Of a DNA stretch of 64,000 nt, positions 27,773 to 36,264 are shown in pieces. The notes under the pieces were generated by a model. The model was not told the origin of the DNA. It did not search any database and saw only the letters and a list, made by a program, of their open reading frames with translations. Where the stretch lies: positions 1 through 64,000 of the forward strand of contig JAMPEQ010000005.1 of assembly GCA_023665085.1 (NCBI GenBank), given 5' to 3'. This DNA is from Bacteroides sp. (GTDB lineage Bacteria; Bacillota; Clostridia; Oscillospirales; Acutalibacteraceae). Made by a program: the position numbers and the translations under genes. Within the stretch, counting starts at the first letter, position 1. Each line of letters opens with the position of its first letter.

Positions 27773-28543
27773 ATGGAATGTAAAAAATGCGGAAACAGCA
27801 CTCTGATAAAATCAGGTGACTGGTACAAATGTGCAAACTGCGGTGCAGAAATCTTCGACACGGAAATCAACACCGAAGAGGGTGTTAATCCAACAAAGGA
27901 GATTGAACAGCTAGAAAATGAAATGAGCTTAAATCCCGACGCAGACTCAAAAAATGGTGAAAACAGCAAAGATGAAAAGAAACAAAAAAGCAAGATGCGC
28001 GAGACAATCGAATTTCTTGCACCAATTGTTTGCGCTGTTGTTATTGCTATGCTTTTAAAAACATTAGTATTCGCAAACGCTGTTGTACCTACAGGCTCAA
28101 TGCTGAATACTATTCAAAAAGGCGACAGAATTATTGCCAGCAGACTTGCTTATATCAATGAAGATCCTGAAAGATATGATATTGTAATTTTTGAATATCC
28201 TGACTGGAAGATTGATCCTACTGTTCCGAAGGATAAGGAGACCTATTTTGTAAAACGTATTATAGGTCTGCCCGGTGAAACAGTTGAAGTGGTAAACGGT
28301 GTTGTTTATGTTACAAAAACCAACGGTGAGGTTATCCAGACTGACACTGAATTTATAACAAACTGTGTTCCTACGGGAGATTACGGTCCGTTTACTGTTC
28401 CGGAGGGTTGTTATTTTATGATGGGTGACAACAGAAATGAAAGTGCCGATTCAAGATTCTGGACAAATAAATATGTAGAAAAGGATAAAATACTCGGCAA
28501 GGTTAAATTTAAATATTATCCGGGAATAAGTGCAATAGAATAA
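27773..28543 (+). CDS. lepB: type I signal peptidase with N-terminal zinc ribbon
   Basis: A 256-residue signal peptidase that removes signal peptides at the membrane. The catalytic Ser is S109 in VVPTGSM and the general base Lys is K161 in FVKRIIGLPGE; MGDNRNESADSRFW is the family box E. One membrane segment spans about residues 80-100. Unusual is the cytoplasmic N-terminus: CKKCGN...CANCG (Cys 3, 6, 20, 23) forms a rubredoxin-like zinc ribbon, followed by an acidic linker of about 45 residues. It starts three bases after the glycosidase stop and is probably in the same transcript. Confidence 0.9.
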   Translation: MECKKCGNSTLIKSGDWYKCANCGAEIFDTEINTEEGVNPTKEIEQLENEMSLNPDADSKNGENSKDEKKQKSKMRETIEFLAPIVCAVVIAMLLKTLVFANAVVPTGSMLNTIQKGDRIIASRLAYINEDPERYDIVIFEYPDWKIDPTVPKDKETYFVKRIIGLPGETVEVVNGVVYVTKTNGEVIQTDTEFITNCVPTGDYGPFTVPEGCYFMMGDNRNESADSRFWTNKYVEKDKILGKVKFKYYPGISAIE

Positions 28544-28608
28544 TATACACCTTATTGGCAGGAACTTTATGCTTTTGCTGATTCCATAATAAATAAGGGG
28601 GATTTACT

Positions 28609-30099
28609 ATGGAAAACAAGTATATTCACAGCAAAGAAAAATGGGCATTCAGCTTTGGAGCATTGGGACAGGGTATGATTTACGCAATGATGTCAAGCTA
28701 CATCAGCGACTACTATCTTAATGTTCTTCAGCTTGCACCTATGTTTGTACTCTTGCTGATGCTGCTTGCAAGAGTGTGGGATGCTATCAATGATCCGCTT
28801 ATGGGAATGATAGTTGACCGCCGCACAACAAAACGAGGCAAAATGAAGCCCTACATAATTTATGCATCAATACCTATTGGTATTCTGACAATTCTTATGT
28901 ACCTCAGTCCGAATCTTGAAAAAGGTCCGCTTATGGTATATTCAGCCATTGTTTACATAATGTGGGGAATGATTTACACAATGGCTGATGTTCCCTTCTG
29001 GAGTCTGCCGAATGTAATGACGCCTAATCCTGAAGAAAGAAGCTCAACTATCTCTTTCAGCAGAATACTTAACGGTATAGGCTCTGCAGTTCCTGAGGTG
29101 ATGTTTCTTGTAATCGGTCTTGTTCTGCCGAAAATCCTCGGCACTTCTGACGGATTGCAGTACAACAAAACAAAATATCTTATTATGGCAGTGTTTACTG
29201 TTGCTATAGGAATTCTGCTGTATGCAAGATCATATTTTCATGTTAAAGAAAGAGTTGTTATTCCCGACGTTAAGACTGTTAAAGGCGAGCCGTCAAGACT
29301 TTCAAGAATATTCAGATGCAAACCGCTTATGCTTGTAATTGCCATGGGCATTCTTTCAAGTGGAAGATACATGGTGCAGGCAGCGGCAGTACATGTGGCA
29401 AGATACGCCTTTTATATCGGCGAACCGCTGGAAAACATGACAGACTCGCAGAGAGTAGCCGCTATCGAGGCAAGCGTATCAACTGTAAAAACAATCTTTC
29501 AGGTATGTGCAATTATCGGCATGTTCGGTGCAATGCTGTTCATGCCCGTGCTTATGAAGAAGTTTGATTACAAAAAGCTTGTTATAACTACCTGTCTGGC
29601 AGGATTTGCCGCAAGTATCTTCACAACACTCATCGGCTGGTTTACGATGAATCTATACATATGTATTCCTTTTATTCTTATTTCATGCATTCCTCTCGGT
29701 GTGCTTAACGTAATTACATATGCTATGATTGGCGACTGCCTTGATTATATGGAGCTGAAAACAGGATTTCGAGACAATGCTCTCGGTTCTGCGTGCCAAG
29801 GCTTTGTAAACAAGCTCGGAAATGCACTTGCAACATCAGGAATAGTGGTTATGTATATGTTTATCGGACTTGAGCCTGAGAAAATGCTCAGCTCAGATGT
29901 AATTATTGCAGCAACTGACCTTGCAATCAACCAGCGTTTTGCAATGTTCTCTCTTGTTTCAATAGTACCGGGTATAAGTCTTCTTCTCTGTGCTATCCCG
30001 ATGTTCTTTTATAAAATAAGCGGAGACAGAAAGAAACAGATGCAGGCTGATCTTGAGGCACTCAGAATAAAAAAAGGAATTGTTATAAGTGATGACTAA
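28609..30099 (+). CDS. GPH family sugar:cation symporter
   Basis: A 496-residue membrane transporter with about twelve helices, of the glycoside-pentoside-hexuronide (MelB/XynB-like) family. Typical features: the N-terminal FSFGALGQGMIYAMMSSYISDYY, the loop motif DAINDPLMGMIVDRRTTKRGKM (residues about 61-82, cut here from a longer stretch) and the second-half motif GDCLDYMELKTG. It has a GGGGG ribosome binding site 10 bases before the ATG. The neighbouring intracellular glycosidase suggests that it imports the glycoside cleaved by that enzyme. The last eight bases overlap the following hydrolase gene. Confidence 0.88.
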   Translation: MENKYIHSKEKWAFSFGALGQGMIYAMMSSYISDYYLNVLQLAPMFVLLLMLLARVWDAINDPLMGMIVDRRTTKRGKMKPYIIYASIPIGILTILMYLSPNLEKGPLMVYSAIVYIMWGMIYTMADVPFWSLPNVMTPNPEERSSTISFSRILNGIGSAVPEVMFLVIGLVLPKILGTSDGLQYNKTKYLIMAVFTVAIGILLYARSYFHVKERVVIPDVKTVKGEPSRLSRIFRCKPLMLVIAMGILSSGRYMVQAAAVHVARYAFYIGEPLENMTDSQRVAAIEASVSTVKTIFQVCAIIGMFGAMLFMPVLMKKFDYKKLVITTCLAGFAASIFTTLIGWFTMNLYICIPFILISCIPLGVLNVITYAMIGDCLDYMELKTGFRDNALGSACQGFVNKLGNALATSGIVVMYMFIGLEPEKMLSSDVIIAATDLAINQRFAMFSLVSIVPGISLLLCAIPMFFYKISGDRKKQMQADLEALRIKKGIVISDD

Positions 30100-31051
30100 A
30101 CATACTAAAGGCTTATTGGCAGCGGGTGCGCTGGCAGTTGGTGCAGGCATAGGTGCTGCTGTTCATGGATATCTTGACGTTATGTATCGTGAAACCATTC
30201 CGCAGGGCATCATAAAACGCATCATGAACAAGAAAAACGACGAAGATATGTCTGACTTCGGAAAGTTCACAGCAAAAAACTGCGAATGGGTAAATCAGCA
30301 GAATATCGAAACAATTGATTTAATCAATGACAGAGGCTTTACTCTTAAAGGCTATCTTCTTTCTGCACAAAATAAAAGTAATGTTTTTGTGCTCTTTGCA
30401 CATGGCTACAGAGCCGACCATTTAGGTGATCCAATCAATTTTGAAAAATATTATCATGAAAAAGGCTTCAACTTTATGTCGGTAGACCATACTGCTGCAG
30501 GAAAGTCAGAGGGTGATTTTGTAGGCTTTGACTATTACGAATCCCGTGACATGCTCAGGTGGATTGATTATCTTGTATCACGTTTCGGAACTAATATAAA
30601 AATAATTCTGCACGGTGTTTCAATGGGCGGTGCAACTGTATGCAAAATGGCGGACAGTGTGCCCGAACAGGTAAAAATAATCATAAGCGACTGTGCATAC
30701 ACAAGTGCACTGGAACAGTTTGACGAAACCGTAAAAAGTGTCGGAATATCTAAAACAAACGGACTTTTAAAAATTTTCAACAAGATTAACAAGCTGTTTG
30801 CAGGCTATGATTTAGAAGAGACAAATGTGCGTCCTTCCGTAATCGGAGCAAAAGCACCCATGCTGTTTGTGCACGGCGGTGCAGATGATTTTGTGCCGAC
30901 AAAAATGGTTTATGATTTATATAAGCTGTGCCCCGCTGAAAAAGATTTGCTTATTGTGGAAAACGCAGGTCACGCACAAAGTATTATGACAGGAACAAAA
31001 AAATATCAGGCTAAGCTTGATGAATTTATAGAAAAACATCTGGAGGATTAA
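30092..31051 (+). CDS. alpha/beta hydrolase, membrane-anchored
   Basis: A 319-residue alpha/beta-hydrolase. The nucleophile elbow GVSMGG (about residues 177-182), the oxyanion region FAHGYRADH, the acid region VHGGADDFVP and a late His (AGHAQS) make a complete Ser-Asp-His triad. The first about 25 residues (GLLAAGALAVGAGIGAAVHG) form a membrane anchor or uncleaved signal. It resembles the BEM46/YqkD-type hydrolases; substrate unknown. ATG 30092 is preferred over GTG 30089. It overlaps the transporter gene by eight bases and is followed by the broken tautomerase gene after two bases. Confidence 0.87.
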   Translation: MTKHTKGLLAAGALAVGAGIGAAVHGYLDVMYRETIPQGIIKRIMNKKNDEDMSDFGKFTAKNCEWVNQQNIETIDLINDRGFTLKGYLLSAQNKSNVFVLFAHGYRADHLGDPINFEKYYHEKGFNFMSVDHTAAGKSEGDFVGFDYYESRDMLRWIDYLVSRFGTNIKIILHGVSMGGATVCKMADSVPEQVKIIISDCAYTSALEQFDETVKSVGISKTNGLLKIFNKINKLFAGYDLEETNVRPSVIGAKAPMLFVHGGADDFVPTKMVYDLYKLCPAEKDLLIVENAGHAQSIMTGTKKYQAKLDEFIEKHLED

Positions 31052-31053
31052 TT

Positions 31054-31392
31054 ATGCCGTTTATTGAATTAAAAACAAATCAGAATATTGATAATGTAAA
31101 AGAAGAAATCAAAACAGAACTGGGACAGGCAATAACAGCTATTCCCGGCAAGAGCGAAGCATAGCTTATGGTTGAGCTTGAAGGAAGCAAGGATATGTAT
31201 TTTAAAGGCAGTGACGAGCCATGTGCAATGTTTGAGATTGCAATTTTCGGCAGTGCTGATGACAGTGCATACGAGGATTTAACAAAACGCATCTGTGCAT
31301 TAAGCGAAAAATATTTATCTGTTCCTGCTGACAGAACATATGTAAAATACAACGAAATATCTCAATGGGGATACAATAATTTCAATTTCTGA
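31054..31392 (+). pseudogene. MIF-like tautomerase interrupted by an in-frame TAG
   Basis: Reading from ATG 31054 (ribosome binding site GGAGG at 31042-31046) gives MPFIELKTNQNID... with the catalytic Pro at position 2, typical of the macrophage migration inhibitory factor/tautomerase family. Codon 37 (31162-31164) is TAG, after PGKSEA; reading on in the same frame gives LMVELEGSKDMYFKG and a normal C-terminus ending QWGYNNFNF at 31392. Total length of 113 codons equals the family. In homologues I recall, this place has W or Y before LMV, so a single base change explains the stop. It could be a recent nonsense mutation, a sequencing error or a suppressed codon. Confidence 0.82.
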
Positions 31393-31404
31393 CAAAATCA
31401 GCAT

Positions 31405-31439
31405 AATCCGCAGAAGTACAAAACTTTTGCGGATTTTTG
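31405..31439 (+). terminator. terminator after the tautomerase remnant
   Basis: AATCCGCAGAAGT / ACTTTTGCGGATT hairpin followed by TTTTG; ends the operon that begins near 25.1 kb or 28.6 kb. Confidence 0.82.
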
Positions 31440-31495
31440 TTTGCCTGAAAGTCAAAATTTGCAAAATCGTAGTATTTTTTATGAAAAATCGTTTA

Positions 31496-31524
31496 TTTAC
31501 ACAATATACTATATAATGTATAAT
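31496..31524 (+). promoter_or_regulatory. promoter of the LytTR two-component operon
   Basis: TTTACA at 31496-31501, 17-base spacer, TATAAT at 31519-31524, 34 bases before the ATG at 31558. Confidence 0.65.
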
Positions 31525-31557
31525 AATATAGATAACTTTTATATAAGAGATGGTTAA

Positions 31558-32259
31558 ATGAAGATTTTTATATGTGACGATCAGCAGCAGTACATTCAGC
31601 AAATCAGTGAAATAACAACAAGCTTTATGCAGAAAAACAAGCTGAGCACTGAAATTGAATGCTGCAGTGATATTGATAAGATTGTAAGCTATGAAAAAAA
31701 TTACTATGACATTGCTCTTCTGGATATTGAAATAGGAAACAGAAACGGTATAGAAATAGGCAAAAAGCTGAAAAAGATAAATCCCAACATAGTTATATTT
31801 ATAATTACTGCATACGAAAAATACCTTGATGATGCCATGGATCTGAATGTTCTGCGTTTTATCACTAAGCCTATTGATAAGGACAGGCTTGAAGCAGGAC
31901 TTGAAAAAGCACTTGAACAGATTGACAACACTGTGCTTGAGGTTTATCTTGTTGAGGACAAAAATACAGTGAAACTGCCTGTAAGTGATATAATGTTTAT
32001 AGAAATATCAGGCAGAAGAACTAAAATTGTTACAAAGGAACACGAATTTTACTCATCAAGGCCTATGAAATACTGGCGTGAAAAGCTGAATGCACTGTTT
32101 TTTTATCCTATTCATACAAGCTATATAGTAAACATGAAGCACATTACAAACTATGAAAAGGAATTTGTTGTGCTTGACAACAAATATAAGATACCCATTG
32201 CATTCAGAAAGCAGACTGACTTTAAAAAATATTTTGTTAAATATTTCAGCGGGAGATAA
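31558..32259 (+). CDS. LytTR response regulator (AgrA-like)
   Basis: A 233-residue response regulator. The receiver domain (1-125) starts MKIFICDDQQQ with the acidic pair D7/D8, has the phospho-acceptor D56 in ALLDIEIG and the switch Lys in RFITKPID. The C-terminal LytTR domain (about 135-233) has FIEISGRRTKIVT and FYPIHTSYIVNMKHI, the pattern of AgrA/ComE/BlpR DNA-binding domains. The gene is followed after two bases by an AgrC-like kinase. Regulators of this type usually respond to peptide signals, yet no AgrB/AgrD-like peptide gene lies beside it. Confidence 0.92.
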   Translation: MKIFICDDQQQYIQQISEITTSFMQKNKLSTEIECCSDIDKIVSYEKNYYDIALLDIEIGNRNGIEIGKKLKKINPNIVIFIITAYEKYLDDAMDLNVLRFITKPIDKDRLEAGLEKALEQIDNTVLEVYLVEDKNTVKLPVSDIMFIEISGRRTKIVTKEHEFYSSRPMKYWREKLNALFFYPIHTSYIVNMKHITNYEKEFVVLDNKYKIPIAFRKQTDFKKYFVKYFSGR

Positions 32260-32261
32260 TT

Positions 32262-33563
32262 ATGGTAACAATTTTACTGTACTGTGTAATTTTTATTTTA
32301 GAATTTTTCATATCCTTCAGCTTTATGATGAATATTGCCGATTTTAAAATAAAGCAAAGAAATGTAATAATAACCGGTCTGCTTTTAACGGCAGTACATT
32401 TTGCCTGCAATTTTATTTTTAACAATAACTTTGCTGTAAATATCTTCATATTCTTCGCAATAAACATTATCTGGATTATGCTGAGCTATAAAATAACGGT
32501 CAAAAAAGCATTTTTGATTTGTGTAATAATTACAACGACCAGCAGTGCATCGGAATTCATAACATTAAATTTGATGAATGTTTTGTTCAACCAGAACGGC
32601 TTAGCCTACAGAAGCAGTGAGGCACAGCTGCTGATAGGCGGTATAATGAGCAAGGCAGTTTACTTCCTTTTCCTGAAGATTTTTCAGAGATTCAAGGGGC
32701 TTTCTCAAAAAGAAAATACAAAAGCTATTCCCTTTTATATGTACATTTACCCTTTCAGCGTTATTGTAATTATCGTACTGCTGTTTAATTTGATTAACAC
32801 TATAAATGCAACGGATAATCAAAAGTATCAAATTATGATGATAGCACTTTTACTGCTGATTTCGGTCATTGCAACATTTATAATGTATAACAACACACTA
32901 AAAAAAGATATTGAGCTGGCAGAAGTCAAACAGGCATTTGACAAACAGCAGACCGACAAGGAATACTATCAGATTTTGGAGCATCAAAACGAAGAAATGC
33001 GAGTGTTTGCACACGATATCAAAAATCACCTGTCATCAATAAAATCTCTTTCAGCCAGCAAGCAGGTTGATGAATATATAGATAAAATTCAGACTGATTT
33101 AAAAAAATACAGTCCTGCAGGAAACACAGGAAACAAAATCCTTGATTTGATAATAAACAAATACCGTGTACTTTGCGAAATTAATGAAACAAATTTTGAC
33201 ACAATAATCAAGACGGCAAATCTTTCTTTCATTGACGACAACGATTTATCATCACTGATAAACAACATATTGAGCAACGCGCTGGAGGCAGCAGAAAAAT
33301 CTGAGGAAAAGAAAATAACACTGTCTATAAACAGTGTAAATAATTTTCAGGTGCTTACATGCACAAACAGCTGTGACACACCACCGAAGTCAAATGGGGA
33401 TATTTTGATTACCACAAAGCACAATGCAAAACTGCATGGCTACGGAACAAAAAGCATAACAAGAATATCAAACAAATATAACGGCAGTCTTGACTGGAAT
33501 TACGAGGCGGATAAAAAGGAATTTGTTTTGTCAATAGTATTTACAAGCAGTACAATTAATTGA
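32262..33563 (+). CDS. AgrC-like sensor histidine kinase (GHKL)
   Basis: A 433-residue sensor kinase. Residues 1-215 contain six or seven membrane helices, a short coiled coil follows, and the kinase core begins with the phospho-acceptor region FAHDIKNHLSSI (H251). The ATPase domain shows the N-box SSLINNILSNALEAAE and a G-box variant HGYGTKSI, as in the HATPase_c_5 group of AgrC/NatK-like kinases. It is the partner of the LytTR regulator upstream. The nature of the signal is unknown; a secreted peptide is the usual one for this family. Confidence 0.9.
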   Translation: MVTILLYCVIFILEFFISFSFMMNIADFKIKQRNVIITGLLLTAVHFACNFIFNNNFAVNIFIFFAINIIWIMLSYKITVKKAFLICVIITTTSSASEFITLNLMNVLFNQNGLAYRSSEAQLLIGGIMSKAVYFLFLKIFQRFKGLSQKENTKAIPFYMYIYPFSVIVIIVLLFNLINTINATDNQKYQIMMIALLLLISVIATFIMYNNTLKKDIELAEVKQAFDKQQTDKEYYQILEHQNEEMRVFAHDIKNHLSSIKSLSASKQVDEYIDKIQTDLKKYSPAGNTGNKILDLIINKYRVLCEINETNFDTIIKTANLSFIDDNDLSSLINNILSNALEAAEKSEEKKITLSINSVNNFQVLTCTNSCDTPPKSNGDILITTKHNAKLHGYGTKSITRISNKYNGSLDWNYEADKKEFVLSIVFTSSTIN

Positions 33564-33601
33564 ACGTTTGTTTGACTTCGCATATAACAGATGATATAAT
33601 T
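33563..33601 (+). promoter_or_regulatory. lexA promoter with SOS box
   Basis: Consensus promoter TTGACT (33573-33578), 17-base spacer, TATAAT (33596-33601). Overlapping the -35 is GAACGTTTGTTT (33563-33574), close to the Gram-positive SOS box CGAAC-N4-GTTCG, so lexA is probably autoregulated. The box also starts at the stop codon of the kinase gene. Confidence 0.68.
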
Positions 33602-33652
33602 ATGCTATAGTAATATATCCATAAAAATATATCCAAAACAATTGGAGGAAAA

Positions 33653-34240
33653 ATGGAAAATTTAACTGAAAAGCAAAAAGCAGTATTTGACTACATTAAG
33701 GAAATAATATCAATGCGCGGTGTAGCACCGTCTGTAAGAGAAATAGGCGAGGCTGTAGGTCTGCGCTCAACATCGTCGGTGCAGTACAATCTCAATGCCC
33801 TTGAAGAAATGGGATATATCAAGCGTGATGCAAATCTAAAACGCACCATACGCATTGCTGGCAGTGCTGAAAGTGTAGCGCACATTCCTCTTTTGGGAAC
33901 AGTAACCGCAGGAATGCCGATACTTGCCACCCAGCAGATAGAAGATTACATTGCCATTTCAGGTGTAAACGCAAGCAATCTTTTTGCCCTTCATGTCAAG
34001 GGTGACTCTATGATAAATGCAGGAATTTATGACGGAGATATTATCATTGTTGAACAGTGCCCTACTGCTGATAACGGCGATATTGTTGTAGCTTTAATCG
34101 GTGATGAAGCTACCGTTAAGCGTTTCTACAAAGAAAACGGACATTTCAGATTACAGCCTGAAAATGACAAATACGAGCCGATCATTGTTGACGAATGCGT
34201 CATACTGGGCAAGATAAAAACACTGATCCGCTCCTATTGA
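33653..34240 (+). CDS. lexA: SOS repressor LexA
   Basis: A 195-residue LexA. The N-terminal winged helix (1-68) has the Firmicutes pattern APSVREIGEAVGLRSTSSVQYNL. The self-cleavage site is A86-G87 in TVTAGMPI; the catalytic dyad is S119 in VKGDSM and K156 in EATVKRFY. All residues needed for RecA-stimulated autoproteolysis are present. The own promoter carries a near-consensus SOS box. The start follows GGAGG at 33641-33645. Length is slightly shorter than B. subtilis LexA (205) but complete. Confidence 0.96.
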   Translation: MENLTEKQKAVFDYIKEIISMRGVAPSVREIGEAVGLRSTSSVQYNLNALEEMGYIKRDANLKRTIRIAGSAESVAHIPLLGTVTAGMPILATQQIEDYIAISGVNASNLFALHVKGDSMINAGIYDGDIIIVEQCPTADNGDIVVALIGDEATVKRFYKENGHFRLQPENDKYEPIIVDECVILGKIKTLIRSY

Positions 34241-34301
34241 TATTTACATATTCTTATGTTAGAATAATTAGAAAATCAAATTGCAAATTCGGAGGAAAAA
34301 T

Positions 34302-35126
34302 ATGAGCGAATGTAATCACGATTGTTCAAGCTGTAAATCAAACTGCGGTGAAAGAAAGCCAAGCAGAGAGGATTTTCTTAAGCCGATGAACAAATATTCA
34401 AATATAAAAAAGGTTATAGGCATTGTCAGCGGCAAAGGCGGCGTAGGAAAAAGCCTTGTAAGCTGTCTGCTTGCCTCAAAATGTGCAAAGGCAGGATTAA
34501 AGGTCGGCATACTTGATGCTGATATCACAGGTCCGTCAGTGCCGAAATCATTTGGAATAAATTCACGTGCTATGCAGGATGAGGAATGTCTTTTACCTAC
34601 TGTCACAGACAACGGCGTTAAGGTTATGAGCATTAATCTTCTGCTTGAGGACGTAAATTCACCTGTTGTGTGGCGTGGTCCTGTAATCAGCGGTGTTATT
34701 GAGCAGTTTTGGAGTGATGTGCGCTGGGGAGAGCTTGACTACCTCTTTGTAGATATGCCACCCGGAACAGGTGATGTGGCTCTGACAGTATTCCAGAGCC
34801 TTCCGGTTGACGGAATTGTTATTGTATCAACTCCGCAGGATTTGGTAAAAATGATAGTAAACAAGGCTTTCAATATGGCTAAGCTGATGAATGTGAGTGT
34901 GCTTGGACTTGTAGAAAATATGAGCTACTACACATGTCCGAAATGCAACGAGAAAATAAACATTTTCGGTGAATCAAAAATTGACGAAACAGCAGCGGAG
35001 CTTGGGGTTCCTGTTTTGGCAAAATTACCTATAAACCCTGAAATCAACAAAATGGTTGATGAGGGCAGAATAAGTGAAGTTGAGTGCAGTGAGCTTGACG
35101 ATTTTATAGATGCATTAAAGGGATAA
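34302..35126 (+). CDS. mrp: Mrp/NBP35-type Fe-S cluster carrier ATPase
   Basis: A 274-residue P-loop ATPase of the Mrp/ApbC family, thought to carry and transfer Fe-S clusters. Deviant Walker A GKGGVGKS lies at residues 44-51, and [10 protein letters not shown] and the C-terminal CPKC pair (bridging cluster at the dimer interface) are present. The N-terminus adds a Cys cluster C-x3-C-x2-C-x3-C ([12 protein letters not shown]), as in NBP35-type proteins and many clostridial Mrp. ATG 34302 follows GGAGG at 34291-34295; the earlier in-frame start is not supported. It is separated from dCMP deaminase by four bases. Confidence 0.92.
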   Translation: MSECNHDCSSCKSNCGERKPSREDFLKPMNKYSNIKKVIGIVSGKGGVGKSLVSCLLASKCAKAGLKVGILDADITGPSVPKSFGINSRAMQDEECLLPTVTDNGVKVMSINLLLEDVNSPVVWRGPVISGVIEQFWSDVRWGELDYLFVDMPPGTGDVALTVFQSLPVDGIVIVSTPQDLVKMIVNKAFNMAKLMNVSVLGLVENMSYYTCPKCNEKINIFGESKIDETAAELGVPVLAKLPINPEINKMVDEGRISEVECSELDDFIDALKG

Positions 35127-35130
35127 CAAT

Positions 35131-35628
35131 ATGGCTAAAAGAGAAGATTATATTAACTGGGATGAATACTTTATGGGTGTGGCAATCCTTGCGTCAAGAC
35201 GAAGCAAGGATCCTAACACTCAGGTAGGAGCATGCATTGTTAATGACGACAACAAGATAATGTCTGTAGGCTATAATGGTCTGCCGAGAGGATGCAGTGA
35301 CGACGAATTTCCATGGGAGCGTGAAGGTGAAAAGGACAGCGATACAAAATACCCTTACGTCTGCCATGCAGAGCTTAACGCAATACTCAATGCAGGCGGA
35401 AATGATTTAAAGGGCACACGAATTTATGTGGCACTTTTCCCCTGCAACGAATGCGCAAAGGCAATTATCCAGTGCGGAATAAAAGAAATTATTTACATAA
35501 GTGACAAATACAAGGACACAGATCTTGTTCAGGCAAGCAAGCGAATGCTTCAGTCTGCAGGCGTAAAGCTTACTCAGTTCTGCTCTGACAAAGGCATCAG
35601 CATATCCTTTAACGCTGACGAAATATAA
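35131..35628 (+). CDS. dCMP deaminase
   Basis: A 165-residue zinc deaminase that turns dCMP into dUMP for thymidylate synthesis. Zinc motif HAE at residues 79-81 ([13 protein letters not shown]) and PCNEC (C105, C108) are in place; [15 protein letters not shown] at the N-terminus matches the dCMP deaminase/ComEB family rather than cytidine or tRNA deaminases. Four bases after mrp and about 25 before the HAD gene, so probably part of one operon with them. Confidence 0.9.
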   Translation: MAKREDYINWDEYFMGVAILASRRSKDPNTQVGACIVNDDNKIMSVGYNGLPRGCSDDEFPWEREGEKDSDTKYPYVCHAELNAILNAGGNDLKGTRIYVALFPCNECAKAIIQCGIKEIIYISDKYKDTDLVQASKRMLQSAGVKLTQFCSDKGISISFNADEI

Positions 35629-35652
35629 ATTATAATATTTGAGGACTCTAGT

Positions 35653-36246
35653 ATGCAGGAAATTGATATATACGATTTTGACAAAACACTTGTACCCTTT
35701 GACAGCGGATCGCTTTTCTGGGGATACTGTATAATACATTATCCATGGATTGCTCTTATGCTTCCATTTCAGGCGATTGCAGGCTTTTTAGCTATTACGG
35801 GAATAATTGATTTTACAAAATTCAAAAAGATTTGCTTTTCATTTGTTCCGCTTATTCCGTTAAAGCACGCTGTAAACGGATTTTGGAACAGGCACGAAAG
35901 ACAGGTACATAATTGGTTTTACGGCAGAAAACGCAAGGCGGTTGTTATCAGTGCATCTCCTGATTTTCTGCTTGAAGAAATACAAAAACGTCTTGGCTTC
36001 GAAACTCTTATCTGCACAAGACACAGCCGCAAAACAGGTGCAATTATCGGCAAAAACTGCCGAGGCGAAGAAAAAGTAAAAAGACTTTATGAAATTTATG
36101 ATGCTGACAAAATAAGGGTAATTGATGTATATTCAGACTCTCTTAAGCATGACAAGCCTATTTTTTCACTTGCAGGTGAAAACTGCTATCACATCGTAAA
36201 CGGTGCAAGAAGAAAATTCAATTTTGACAAGGTTTACAAAATTTAA
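35653..36246 (+). CDS. HAD superfamily phosphatase (subfamily IB-like)
   Basis: A 197-residue HAD hydrolase. Motif I is YDFDKTLVPFDSG (nucleophile D8, acid D10), motif II is VVISASPDFLL, and the late acidic region is VYSDSLKHDKP. The cap region (about 30-95) is hydrophobic with helices (GYCIIHYPWIALMLPFQAIAGF), as in membrane-associated PgpP/PSP-like HAD-IB enzymes acting on phospholipid or phosphoserine-type substrates. The exact substrate is unknown. The start follows GAGGA at 35640-35644. Confidence 0.82.
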   Translation: MQEIDIYDFDKTLVPFDSGSLFWGYCIIHYPWIALMLPFQAIAGFLAITGIIDFTKFKKICFSFVPLIPLKHAVNGFWNRHERQVHNWFYGRKRKAVVISASPDFLLEEIQKRLGFETLICTRHSRKTGAIIGKNCRGEEKVKRLYEIYDADKIRVIDVYSDSLKHDKPIFSLAGENCYHIVNGARRKFNFDKVYKI

Positions 36247-36264
36247 CAAATGAGGGAATAATTT

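Noticed and set aside
31162-31164. TAG read as pyrrolysine or another amino acid
   Set aside because: No pylT/pylS or methylamine genes are seen, and a normal RF1 gene is present at 55207. A mutation or error is the simpler reading.
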